A DNA stretch of 64,000 nt, taken from NCBI GenBank assembly GCA_008711295.1, contig VUYV01000123.1:2313873-2377872 (forward strand), read 5' to 3'. The translations under genes were made by a program, and so were the position numbers. The notes beneath the pieces are model-generated. The model saw only the letters and a program-made list of their open reading frames with translations. It was not told the origin of the DNA and did no database searches. Positions 38,106 through 48,200 of the stretch are shown piece by piece. This stretch comes from Anarhynchus alexandrinus. Its lineage: Eukaryota; Chordata; Aves; Charadriiformes; Charadriidae. Each line of letters opens with the position of its first letter. The stretch's first letter is position 1.

Positions 38106-38982
38106 GAAAAGTGAGCACCCCATCCCAGCTTTTCTCATGACTGTTATGGGAAAGCCATCACCCCCATGATCTAGGTATGAAAGCCGTTAAGGCAAGTCAA
38201 CAGGAGCACCTCTATGATCACCTTTCAGGCCAAGCAGGGTTACTGACCAGTGTATGGAACTCATGGGATGTAGGGGAATGTCATCTCTGGATTGTGCAAG
38301 ACTTGTTATGGTATCTTTAGGGCAGGTAAATGGAGGGATAAAGGCGGTTTGGGGGAAGAACAAGCAAGGGAATAAAGGGGCAAGGGAATAAAAAGGGACA
38401 GTTTACATGCTGATAATCAATACGCTTCTTGGCCACGCCCTGTACCTGGTTGCCAGAGATTGTTCTGTCTTCTTATTAAATCTCATTTCTAACTATTTTC
38501 CTGGTGAGGGGACTGTGCATTGTCTGTGTGTGTGTGTGCTTGTGTGTGCACATGCATACAGAGGTCAAAGTACCAGTAACTAGGATCAGTCCATGGGTCA
38601 CAGGGGCCCAGGTGATTCCAGGGCTGGTAGACAGAGCAAGTGAGGTTGTGTAAATCAGTGTGTGATCACTAGTGAATATCAAGATGGACTAACCAGCAAG
38701 CAAAATAAATGGCTTGGAAATGATGAACTGAGGTGGCCATAGTTCGGGGCTAGATATGTGCGTATCTCTGAGTTAGACAGATAGAGAACTTGGCTCCTAG
38801 AGGGACCAGGACATCCAGATAAACTTCTAGAGGGACTGTAGGATCTGGGGACTGACTGAGAGACTTATTTGCTTGTGGGTGTCTGTGTGTAAGGCAACTG
38901 GACATGCAAGGATCCAGGACCAGCTACTGGATGGACTTATAATCCAAGGTCAGTTCTTGTAGGATCCATATTTATGCACCGT
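38106..38982 (+). mobile_element. LTR of an endogenous retrovirus, plus orientation
   Basis: The promoter-like core is GGGAATAAAAAGGGACAG (TATA-like AATAAAA at about 38386-38393), followed about 89 bp later by ATTAAA (38475-38480) in the context TCTTCTTATTAAATCTC. A TG-rich run (38519-38552) and a long less AT-rich region follow. The same arrangement and wording recur on the minus strand at 47814-47723, so both are members of one LTR family. A U3-like region would extend left to roughly 38106, but neither outer end is certain. No internal retroviral genes are attached. Confidence 0.65.
38386..38480 (+). promoter_or_regulatory. LTR core: TATA-like box to ATTAAA
   Basis: A TATA-like AATAAAA is followed by ATTAAA about 89 bp downstream, a spacing that fits the R region of a retroviral LTR. 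The copy on the minus strand at 47723-47814 has the same spacing within a few bases. Activity is not implied. Confidence 0.5.
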
Positions 38983-39050
38983 GGCAGGGATATTGGAAGT
39001 AGATGATCTTTAAGGTCCCTTCCAACCTAAACCATTCTATGATGCTATAA
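38983..39050 (+). mobile_element. CR1 3' end fragment
   Basis: GGCAGGGATATTGGAAGTAG, then GATCTTTAAGGTCCCTTCC and ACCATTCTATGATGCTATAA, match the last part of CR1 on the plus strand. It begins exactly where the preceding LTR-like sequence fades, so it either inserted into or truncates that LTR. Confidence 0.9.
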
Positions 39051-42000
39051 TACTTACATATGCATATATTTCTAACTAAGGGACACTCATCCTGATTAGC
39101 CAGAGCAGGGAACAAGATGAATTTGTCATTGTTGCCTGTTATTCCTTGAGAGCTGAATTTTTCCATGTGAAATGATCTTCATAGGCAGCTTTGTATATAT
39201 TTACATACATATTGTATACATGTGTTTGCATATGCGCCTGTTGGAAATATATGCTCAGACTTGCTACTGGTTGGATGTGGAGGCATGGAGCTGCAGCAGC
39301 CAGGCCTCTATTGGGTTGAAGGATTTGGCAACCCTTGACAAGGAAAAATAGAGTTTTGTGGAAAATGTGGGTTTTCTTGTCAAAAAGAGTACAATTAACA
39401 CAGATCAGATAATCATCTCCATGTTTATGTTCATTCTCCTCTGTAAAACATGAATGCTAAGATAACTAACTCAAGTGCAGATTACCACACTTTGATACCA
39501 GCAATTCGGTGAGGTACCTATCTCCAAAACTATGATTGCACCTCTGAGCTGTAGTGTAGATTTCTGTCTCTTCCACACTCCATAGGAGATACAGTTCCAA
39601 AGTGTAATGCACCTTATCCTAACATAGATGCCTACAACACTTTGTGTGAGCTATCTTCTGGACATTCCTATTTCTTCCCTTTGAGGATGAGGATAGCCTA
39701 GAAAAATAACTTTACTAGAGGTACTAATTTTAAACAACTAAAAAAGATGAACCACTGCTTCCGAGACCCATGCTTAAATGCTTGCCACTGAGTGTTCAGG
39801 TGACAAACTCTGTTGCTTCACTTCAAGTACTAAATGGTAATGATACTAATTATCTTTTTTATTATTATTTAATATACTCTACGAAGCAGAAAATACAGCC
39901 TACTGAAATATTATTTCTGCAGACTGAGAATTCTAGATAATGCTTTGTGCTTTCTATTTCAGATTTTGGGGAATGCTGTGTCCCTCTTACATGTACATTA
40001 AGATCAGTCACTGTCATGTTTTGTTCTCCTGCTAGCATTTGCTGTATTTGTTAACTGTATCATTACCTTGGACCACCATATATTTTTTTCTATCTTGTTA
40101 TTTCTTCCTTTCCTGCCTACCACTGCAGTTCTAGCTTTGGAGAGCTTATTCATAAGGACAGTAACCTTGTTATTAGTGCCAGACCCTAGTAACTGGAAAA
40201 AAAGAAACTTCAGGAAAATATATGCCAGACATGGACAGATTTTTTATAGGAACAGAAAACATTGTTCTTTAACCTGAGCATGACCTCATTTCTAATTTTT
40301 CTGTCTGTAAGACAAATCTTCTCAACAAAGTGATTATACAAATTTTTTAACATGGGAAAAGTAATGTAGTTTACCTAAACCTTTTTCTTGGAAATAGCTG
40401 AGCTTGAGAAATAAAGTTCTGCAATAAAAATTTCAACCTAAGCATTGAAAGTCTGAGACACTTATAAGCACCTGAAAATAGGGTTCTATAATGGAAAGTG
40501 TTAGGCAGCCTTAACTATAGATCTTACTGCCAGTTTCAGTGATCATCCTTTCCTCAATGAAAAGGAAGGACGTGGAGAAAGGTTTGAAAAAACTTGGAGG
40601 CAGCTGTGTTCATTTGGAAAGAAAACAATTAAGAGTAAAGAGAGGAAATACAAATAATGTATTGTTTCACTTGGGGGAAAAAAAAAACCACAAATAAAAG
40701 ATGTCAAATTATGGCTCAGACTGCTAGTTTTCAAATTTCCTAGTTTGTCATGTGTCCTTTAATTCTCTGTCATACAGTCTAGCCCTTCTATTTTCTGTAA
40801 CTTAGTTTTAACAACTAGTTGAGATGGTGCCTTACTTATATATTTGGGTATTAATTCACATAGCTTTTCCAGATTTATTTTTTTAAATGAAAAGAATTTG
40901 AAAGAAGGAACTCTAATGATCATTCATCACCATTTGATGATCTGAAATTCTGAAGAAGCTAAGCAAGGTCATTGAAATTTTCCGTAAAATAATCTATACA
41001 TTTTATGTCTTGTACAATGTGTTAAATGAGAAAGAGGTGCTGAGAAATGGTTTTGATTTTTGCTGTTGTTATTTGTTTCTAAATGTTCAGTATTTTATTT
41101 TTAAGATAAAATGGAGATCTCCGGATGTGCACATTTTTATTGAGCAGCTGTGTTTGCTCTGTATCCCTTGTCTTTCTTCAGTTCATCCATTCCTTATTGC
41201 TTGTTGCATTCCTTTGTTAGAGTAGATCTAAAATTAGACTGTGAAATAAAGCAAACAAGAGGTCTTGACATGCCTATTTCCTTAAGTGGCAGTACAAGCC
41301 CAAACTAAAGAGGATAAAACCAGAAGTCCATTTATCCCATTATTCTGTTTCTGAACAATGGCTGAATAGGAACTTGTAAATGGAAAATAGGAAATATAAA
41401 TACAAAGAGAGTATCCAATAATCTTCCCTTCCCTTCCCCTTCCCTTTTGTCTCACATCTTCAAAATGTCAGTACATCAGGTACTGTCAAGGCTTGGATTA
41501 GCTTTACCTGCATAAGTTACGTTGTAACTGTTATGTAGTTCTGACTGCAGTCATGAGAGTTTATTGGTGTCAGTAGAAGTGTTACTGAGTAGTAGCAGTG
41601 AAACTGAGCTTAATAGCTTTTGGACATCTCCATTATAGAGGATTACATAAACCCAGATGATTGTTATAAGTCAAAGAATTTTCAGATTTGCTGTAGATCT
41701 GCAGCAAATCTATGCCTTGGAGCCTGGAAACTCTGAATATCCTGTATCTGGGGATGTTCAAAGGCTTGCAGACTTTCTAACGTTAAACGGGAGCTGAGTT
41801 CCTGTTGCGGACTGGAACGTCTTCTGCGTTCCTGAAATTCCGAAGAACCTCAGCTCTTCCAAGTTTCTCTAAACAGGCAGTAAAGATTATGTGCTATACC
41901 TATACCAGAAAAGTAAGTGATGCTAGAGGACATTTCCAGGTCTGGAACTTGATCATTGTACTGTTAAATTCTTCCTGTCATGTATTTTGTCTAGGCCAAC

Positions 42001-44995
42001 TAGTGCTTTCCCAAAGAATCTCTGGGTCAGGGACTATTTGAAACAGGCGGTTTGGATGTAGCCAGCCTGCTCTGGCAACTAAGAGAAATGAATTGTATGA
42101 ACAATGATCATTCCATGAGGGCTAACCTCAGTTTCTAAAAGTAGTGCCACATGCTATTTTTTTATTTTTTTTACATTCCTTAACATAGACAGAGCTACAA
42201 GATATTGCACATAAAAGCCTTCGTGACTGAGGATTAAGAGGTTACAGAACAGAGCTACGATGGACTGATCCAGGACTAGGAGCTCAAAACCCTTCGCACT
42301 GGTCACCATGCTTTGCTTCTGCTGCGCTTCTTATTCAAGGGGGAAGAAAATCTAGAGAGACATTTCGCAGTTGTATTCTAGCTCCCTTCCTGAGTGGGTT
42401 TAATTCTGATGACTGGTACTTCACAGAAACTGATCTCTGTCTATGAGTTCATTGGGGCGCTACATGCTTTCCCCTGCTGTGTTGAAAAGTAACTGTGTAA
42501 AGGCCTTATTTGTTCCAAATCTTTGTGTGTACAAGAGGCAGCTGTTGCTAAGAATTATTATAACTGCATGGTTGACTTTTCACTGTTCAGCTCTGCCTAC
42601 ACTTTGTGTGTAGAGCACCTTCTACTATAAAATAGGAAATTTTATTTCCTTTATTTTTTCTCCTTTATTTTTTGTACTGAAAAGAGAGGATGAAAACAGT
42701 GTCATAATGTAAGTGCCCAGGTCAACAAATAGCAAAAGCTGTGAGGATGAACTAAGTTCCAGGGAGTTTGTGTGTCGGTGTTAATGGAAAAACAGGGCAT
42801 TATTTTATGCAATGCATTTATGCAGCCAGCTGTAATGCCTAATAGTTTTTCTCTTTATAAGCCAGTATTGTTTCTCCCACACACTACATTTACTTGATAA
42901 AGTGAGGATGATTTTCTTAATTTGAGTTTAATGGTGTAGTGCAAAAAGAGGAACTTGTTCACTGCAAACGTGTTAGCTAAACTGTGATTGTGAGCATTCA
43001 GCTATGAGCCTCTGGGTTCCACAGTCACAGTTCAAAGTAAATACATGCTGCTGCTAAAAACCAATCCTTTAGGGATGTAGGGGGCAAGGTTAATTTTCAG
43101 CCAAACTATTTACCTGTATAGCTCCCAGCAGGGCCTGGAGAGTACCAGTGCCAGCACAAGAGAAGCAGTGGGAATAAACATTTGAGAAGGCAAGTAAAAC
43201 TCTATTTTTATAAGGAACTTTCACTTATGATTCATTAAAGAGGATGGATAAAAATTTTAAGGTAGAAAAATATGTCTTAGATTTCCCAATTTATGTATAT
43301 TTTTTAAATTTTACCTTCTTTTCCCGGAATCAAAATCCTAATCTTTTTAGAGTTGTAATACTGTATATCACATTTCAGATTTGGTTGTAAGTTAGTTCAC
43401 TGCCCTTTTTAAAGAGGTTACCCTTCCAGTTTCCTCATAGCTATTCTGTCTGGCAAGTATAAGAAAGTCATAGCTAGCATCTCACTGTCCATTCTCATTT
43501 TCCTTCCTTTCCACTTGCTTCATAGGAAATAACAGACAACTAGCAGCTTCACTGCAAGTTACAGTCTGGTCCAAAAAGGTTGTCATGGCAAAGAAAAAAT
43601 CTTAGAATTGTGCATAGTTAAAACAGGGTTACAATGATCCTTCAGGATATATTAAAACATTCTTCTAATGACCCAAATTACAGTATATTAAATAGTACAC
43701 ATATTTAACAAAATGCTGTTTATTGTATATACTTACATACATGTATATATTTATATATGCATTGGAGAAAACACATTAGATGACATTATGATGACATTAT
43801 TATAACTGACATTGAAGTATTTTCTGACTTCTAAGTGCATAACTCTACAACCTTAATGTTTTGTTAAAGTGTTTTATTGCATTTAATATATCATCTTATG
43901 TATAGATAGGGCATTGTATTACACATTCAGTGAACCAAACAATTTGTTATTTATAGATTCAAAAACCTCACCTTTGACCTGCTTTCCCTCAGGCAGTCTG
44001 ATTAGACCTGATTTTGGAAGACATCCAGCTTGGTGACTGGTGCTGGTGTTTTAGCAGTTGGGTAGATTACTAAGTTTAGTGGATAGCGGACCTTGCAAAA
44101 TCGGTGATTGTAAAGTTTAGCAACAATAATTCCTAGCCATAGTTTCTTCATAATTCCAGTGGTAAGGTGGTTACAGGACAAACTAGTCCCTTTTATTGCC
44201 TAGGAATGTTACATTTAATATTTTACATTGAGAAGGCAGCTGGTAGTATTTAAGTTCTATTTGGCAAACTTAGAAAGCAGTCATTATGTAGCAGTTAAAA
44301 GCATACTCAAAACATTTCACATCATTGACTGATTTTATAATCTGACAGGTCATTTATATACAATCATACAGTGCCTTGTTTTAACAAGACCCCCATTTTC
44401 TTTCAGTGAAAACTGCAAGAAAATAAAGCTTTATTTAAAACTGAGCAAATCCTTTTATAAGGAGATTATTTTAAAAATTTATTAAAAGCTCTGAAAACTA
44501 ATGTCTTTCTTGTATGTGGTCCAGGTCTTATCAAAACATTAATAATTATGAGGTTCCAAAGGAAATCAAAATGAAGTGAAACTGAAAATTCCTGCTTGCA
44601 GGGTCTCCTCCATTTTGATTGCTCAGCTTCTCAGCCTTGTTGGACTGCTATAAATTTATACGGAATTAGAGTAATGCATGTATGCAATGTCTAGATAAAT
44701 ACATATGTACATTCTTTGTACGCGTGGTCAAGTTATTGTATACATATTGCTTTCATGTGCTTCATTATGGTATTTATCTTTTCCTGAAAACACACTATAT
44801 TCACTACTGAATTGGATATAGCAGCTTTTTTTATGATGTTATCGGGCTTGCTTTCTGATTAGTGACAAAGTTTCACAGCTGCAGCAATGTAAACACCCCA
44901 AAGGGCATTAAATAGTATTTTCCTTTTACCCACAGCCATTGAGCAGAACACTTGTTTGGTTTGCATGTTTTTTCACAATTCTCCAGACAAATTTC
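39051..44995. other. Gene-free AT-rich sequence
   Basis: About 6 kb with no gene, RNA gene or recognisable repeat family. A short (CCCTT)n tract lies at 41424-41446, and an 11-base tandem (GATGACATTAT twice) near 43781-43802. Confidence 0.6.
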
Positions 44996-45017
44996 TTTTT
45001 TTTTTTTTTTTTTTTTN
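44996..45017. repeat. Poly(T) ending in an N
   Basis: A run of 21 T ends directly in an N at 45017. The assembly probably stopped in the homopolymer, so true length and adjoining sequence are uncertain. No LINE 3' end or processed gene copy adjoins it. Confidence 0.85.
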
Positions 45018-45542
45018 AGAATTTCCTTAAGGAGGTATTTAGACATCTTGTCATTCATATGTCCCAGGAAAAAATCAACAATATTCAAAAAACTAAATTC
45101 AGGTATTAAAGCCACATCAAAGTTTCAGAAATGGCTAACAGTAAATCTGAAAATAATCTGGTGAAAGATAGAAGCCAACACTGACATGTAGAGAGATTCA
45201 TTTTTTTCCGTTACCTACAAACAATACATCTCATTCCTAATGGTGTAAAAATTAAATATGTTGGCCAGAAAATATTCTGATGTGTGAAGCATTTACTTTG
45301 TGACATTATTAAATATGGAAAGACTTTTGTAAAGTTGGAAACTAAGTATTTAATTGGCATTAGAGTAAAATTTTTTTCAGCATGCCTGAAGACTGAACAA
45401 AGAGCTTTAGATAAGTATTCCAATTACAATGTGGCTTAAAAAATATCAAACCTGTGTTTGGAAGGTGTTAAAACTGTTCATGAACAAGTAAGTTCAGCAA
45501 ATATCATGTTAATACTACCAGGAGATCAACAAGCCAGCTTCC
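45018..45542. other. Gene-free sequence
   Basis: Nothing recognisable between the N and the next CR1. Confidence 0.6.
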
Positions 45543-46480
45543 TAGAATCATAGAATCAAAATGGTTTAGGTTGGAAGGGACCTTGAAAATAATCTAGTTC
45601 CAACTCCCCCTATAGAGCAGAGTAGAGGAGCAGAATCGCCTCAATTGACCTGCTGGCCACACTTCTTCCGATGCAGCCCAGGTTACAGTTGGCTCTCTGG
45701 GTTGCAATTGTGCATTGCTGGGTCATGTTGAGATTCTCATCAATCAGCACCCCCAGGTCCTTCCCCTTAGGGCTGCTCTCCAGCCATTCTCCACTGAGCC
45801 TCTATTTGCGCTTGGGATTGCCCCAACCCTGCACTTGACCTTGATGAACTTCATGAAGTTGGCTTGGGCCCACCTCTCCAGCCTGTCCAGGTCCCTCTGG
45901 ATGGCATCTCTTCCCTCCAGCATGTCTACCTCGCCACATAGCTTGGTATCATCGGCAAACTTGCTGAGGGTGCTCTCGACCCCACTGTCCATGTCACCAA
46001 CAAAGATGTTGAACAGAACTGGTCCCAGTTCTCACCCCTGAGGAACACCACCCGTAACTGGTCTCCACTTGGACATCTAGCCGTTGACCACAACTCTTTA
46101 AGAGCGACCATCCAGCCCATTTCCTATCCACCAAGTGGTCCATCTGTTGAATCCATGTCTTTCCAATTTAGAGACCAGGATATCACGTTGAACAGTGTCA
46201 AATGCTTTGCACAAGTCCAGGTAGATGACATCAGTCAATCTTCCCTTGTCCACCGCCGTTGTGACCCCTTCATAGAAGGCCACCAAATTAGTCAGGCATG
46301 ATCTGCCCTTGGTGAAGCCATGTTGGCTGCTACCAATCACCTCCTCTTTTTCCATGTGCCTTAGCAGTGTTTCCAGGAGGATCTGCTCCATGATCTTGCC
46401 AGGCACAGAGGTGAGACTGACTGGCCTGTAGTTCCCTGGGTCTTCCTTTTTTCCCTTTTTGAAAATAAGGGTTATGTTTC
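45543..46480 (-). mobile_element. CR1 LINE with internal deletion
   Basis: The 3' end (AGAATCATAGAATCAAAATGG) and about 70 bp of 3' untranslated sequence at the left join directly, near 45614, to ORF2 sequence (GCAGAGTAGAGGAGCAGAAT). About 470 bp lying between these points in the 17295 copy is absent. To the right the element extends further 5' than any other minus-strand copy here, reaching the RT finger region near 46480. Confidence 0.93.
45744..46478 (-). pseudogene. CR1 ORF2 reverse transcriptase remnant
   Basis: From 46478 the minus strand reads [60 protein letters not shown] and, as motif [14 protein letters not shown] (about 46195-46230). After GNGLDGRS the frame changes. The motif B region carries an in-frame TGA (46032-46034) just after the VPQG equivalent. 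The catalytic motif FADDTKL is intact at about 45939-45959. Downstream of MKF a small deletion near 45828 removes the VLHLG segment and shifts the frame again. These breaks make it a dead copy of the LINE polymerase. Confidence 0.9.
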
Positions 46481-46642
46481 CAACATGTTGTCTAAACAGA
46501 AAATACTGATTATTAATCAATGAGAGGTTATGTTCTGTTTCTGGAAGTTTTCTGAAATATTTTTGGATAGATATAAAAAAAAATATCTGAGAGAATTTAG
46601 AACTCTTTTGAACAGTCCATAGTAAAAAGCTGGGTACAAGAG

Positions 46643-46800
46643 TGTCCTGGTTCCGGCGGGGATAGGGTTACTTTTCTCAAGGAGCTGGGGTGGGACACAG
46701 ATGAGATGGCTGACCCAAACTAGCCAACGGTATTCAATACCATGTGACATATAGTTGGGGAAGCTGGCTGGGGGAGACAGGCCTCTGCCTAAGCTGAGGA
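46643..46800 (+). mobile_element. Partial avian ERV LTR, 5' part
   Basis: It begins TGTCCTGGTTCCGGCGGGGA, a typical avian ERV LTR start, and continues with GGCTGACCCAAACTAGCCAA and ACCATGTGACATATAG, matching the U3 wording of common bird LTRs, including a decayed TATA region. The family resemblance fades after about 46790, where sequence assigned to another LTR begins. No matching 3' half was found to the right. Confidence 0.6.
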
Positions 46801-47089
46801 ACATGGCTGACACTTTCCCATTTGCAAGTTCAGTCAGCAACAAGCCCACAATCGCAGACAAAGACACATGCGCACACACACAGATCGCACCGACTCGGCT
46901 GGTCACACAGTCAAGGTGCTACCTTCAAAAGGTACCCATGTACAGGACTCACACCAGACACAAGCCCAGACAGCCACATCCCGTCCTCCTCTTGGGCTGG
47001 CAGAGGCAGAAGGTCACTAGTGCAGCACACACACAGCACTCTCGAGGTTCACAACCGCATTCACATTTGTGAATCCCCCAAGCACTGTC

Positions 47090-47640
47090 GCAGCCCCTTG
47101 GGTCCATGACTTGCTGGCTGGTCCAGCTGAGTGCTTGGTGCAAACACGCAGCATTCACACACTCATCCCACAGGCACCCCACACTCGTAAGCCCCCCCAG
47201 ATACCAGCACAGATCCTCTGCCTGCTTGATATCCCTTCCCTAACCCAGGGCCCCTACTCACTGTCTGGTCCAGCTTGTAGTTTGCCAGTGAATACACAAG
47301 CACACCACATGCACACCTGGTTTGGGGAAGATAGACACTTGCTTCCATCAGCCCACACCAGGCACATGGTCTGTGACACACCATCCCACTCCTGCTGCTG
47401 GTGCTGAGCCCCTCACTTGCCTCACTCACCTCAGTCCCCCCGTAGCTGGTTTTGGGAACACACACTGTTCCTGCCCCGGTGGCTGGAGGATAAAGACCCC
47501 CACTTGCTCCAGTAGCCAATGCTAGGGACTTTCACTTACTCCAGTAGCTGACACCATAGGCCAGGGGCACCCACGCACCCGTTCCCCAGTGGCTGGCACC
47601 AGTGTTCACCTACAAACACACAGGTCTCTCCAACAGCTGG
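47090..47640 (-). repeat. Degenerate minisatellite-like region in the LTR
   Basis: Several diverged copies of a CAGTAGCTGGCACC-like unit (minus strand GGTGCCAGCTACTGG) recur at irregular intervals: near 47441 (GTAGCTGG), 47479 (GGTGGCTGG), 47502 (CTCCAGTAGCC), 47541 (CTCCAGTAGCTGACACC) and 47585 (CAGTGGCTGGCACCAG). They are linked by CACTTGC/CACTTAC-like spacers. The plus-strand LTR has a related AGCTACTGGATGG near 38922. Confidence 0.5.
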
Positions 47641-47722
47641 AATGGAGTCCCTGCAGAACATACATATGCGCGCATGCACACGATAGAGAGTCAGATTACA
47701 CAGAGACATAGTTAAGAAAAGA

Positions 47723-47814
47723 TTTAATAAGAAGATGTAAGAAGACAAGACAGACTGTGGTGATCAGGCACAGTGCTCAGCCAGACAAGTGTACTTGCCA
47801 GCCCCGTTTTATAC
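47723..47814 (-). promoter_or_regulatory. LTR core: TATA box to ATTAAA
   Basis: TATAAAA lies at 47813-47807 on the minus strand, and ATTAAA about 86 bp downstream at 47728-47723. This is the expected promoter and polyadenylation arrangement around an R region. It is a sequence resemblance only. Confidence 0.55.
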
Positions 47815-48200
47815 CCTTTTCTGTCTATTTGTCCTTTGTTCCTCTCCACTCCCCATTCCCCTGCACGCTGCCTCATCAGTTGGCACAGTCCCACCAACCC
47901 CATTCAACATCCTGAACCTTCAGGTTTGCATCCTTATCAGTTGCAAAGTTCTGGTTTGCCTGCAGTTTCTTGATAGCCCGTCAATTAGTGTGACTGATCA
48001 CATTTGTTTCTGGTTACTTTGTTAATACCAATTGACCGGGTTAGGGAAGAGAAGGTTATCTCCTTCCCTTTCCTTATCCTCCTGGCTGAAAACATGAACA
48101 TTTTCACACTCCACATTTCCTTAGAAATTAGTGCAGCTGACCAGGTCTGTTCTTATCATGACCTCCCTTATCATTTCTTGGTCAGGTTTGTCTCTGCATG

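Larger units (their letters stand above)
46801..48200 (-). mobile_element. LTR of an endogenous retrovirus, minus orientation, with long U5
   Basis: On the minus strand a clear TATA box (GGGTATAAAACGGGGC, core at 47807-47814) is followed by ATTAAA at 47728-47723 in the context CTTCTTATTAAATCTTTTC. A TG/CG-rich stretch (GTGTGCATGCGCGCATATG) and a long GC-richer region follow, toward the left. U3 would occupy roughly 47820-48200. The core aligns with the plus-strand LTR at 38386-38480. The outer ends were not fixed, and the left limit may include host or other LTR sequence. Open frames inside run on both strands and carry no retroviral motifs. Confidence 0.6.

Noticed and set aside
46755..47525. 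Overlapping open frames of 95-118 codons on both strands
   Set aside because: They lie in the C/A-rich LTR region with degenerate repeats. Frames on both strands are open because stop codons are rare in that composition.
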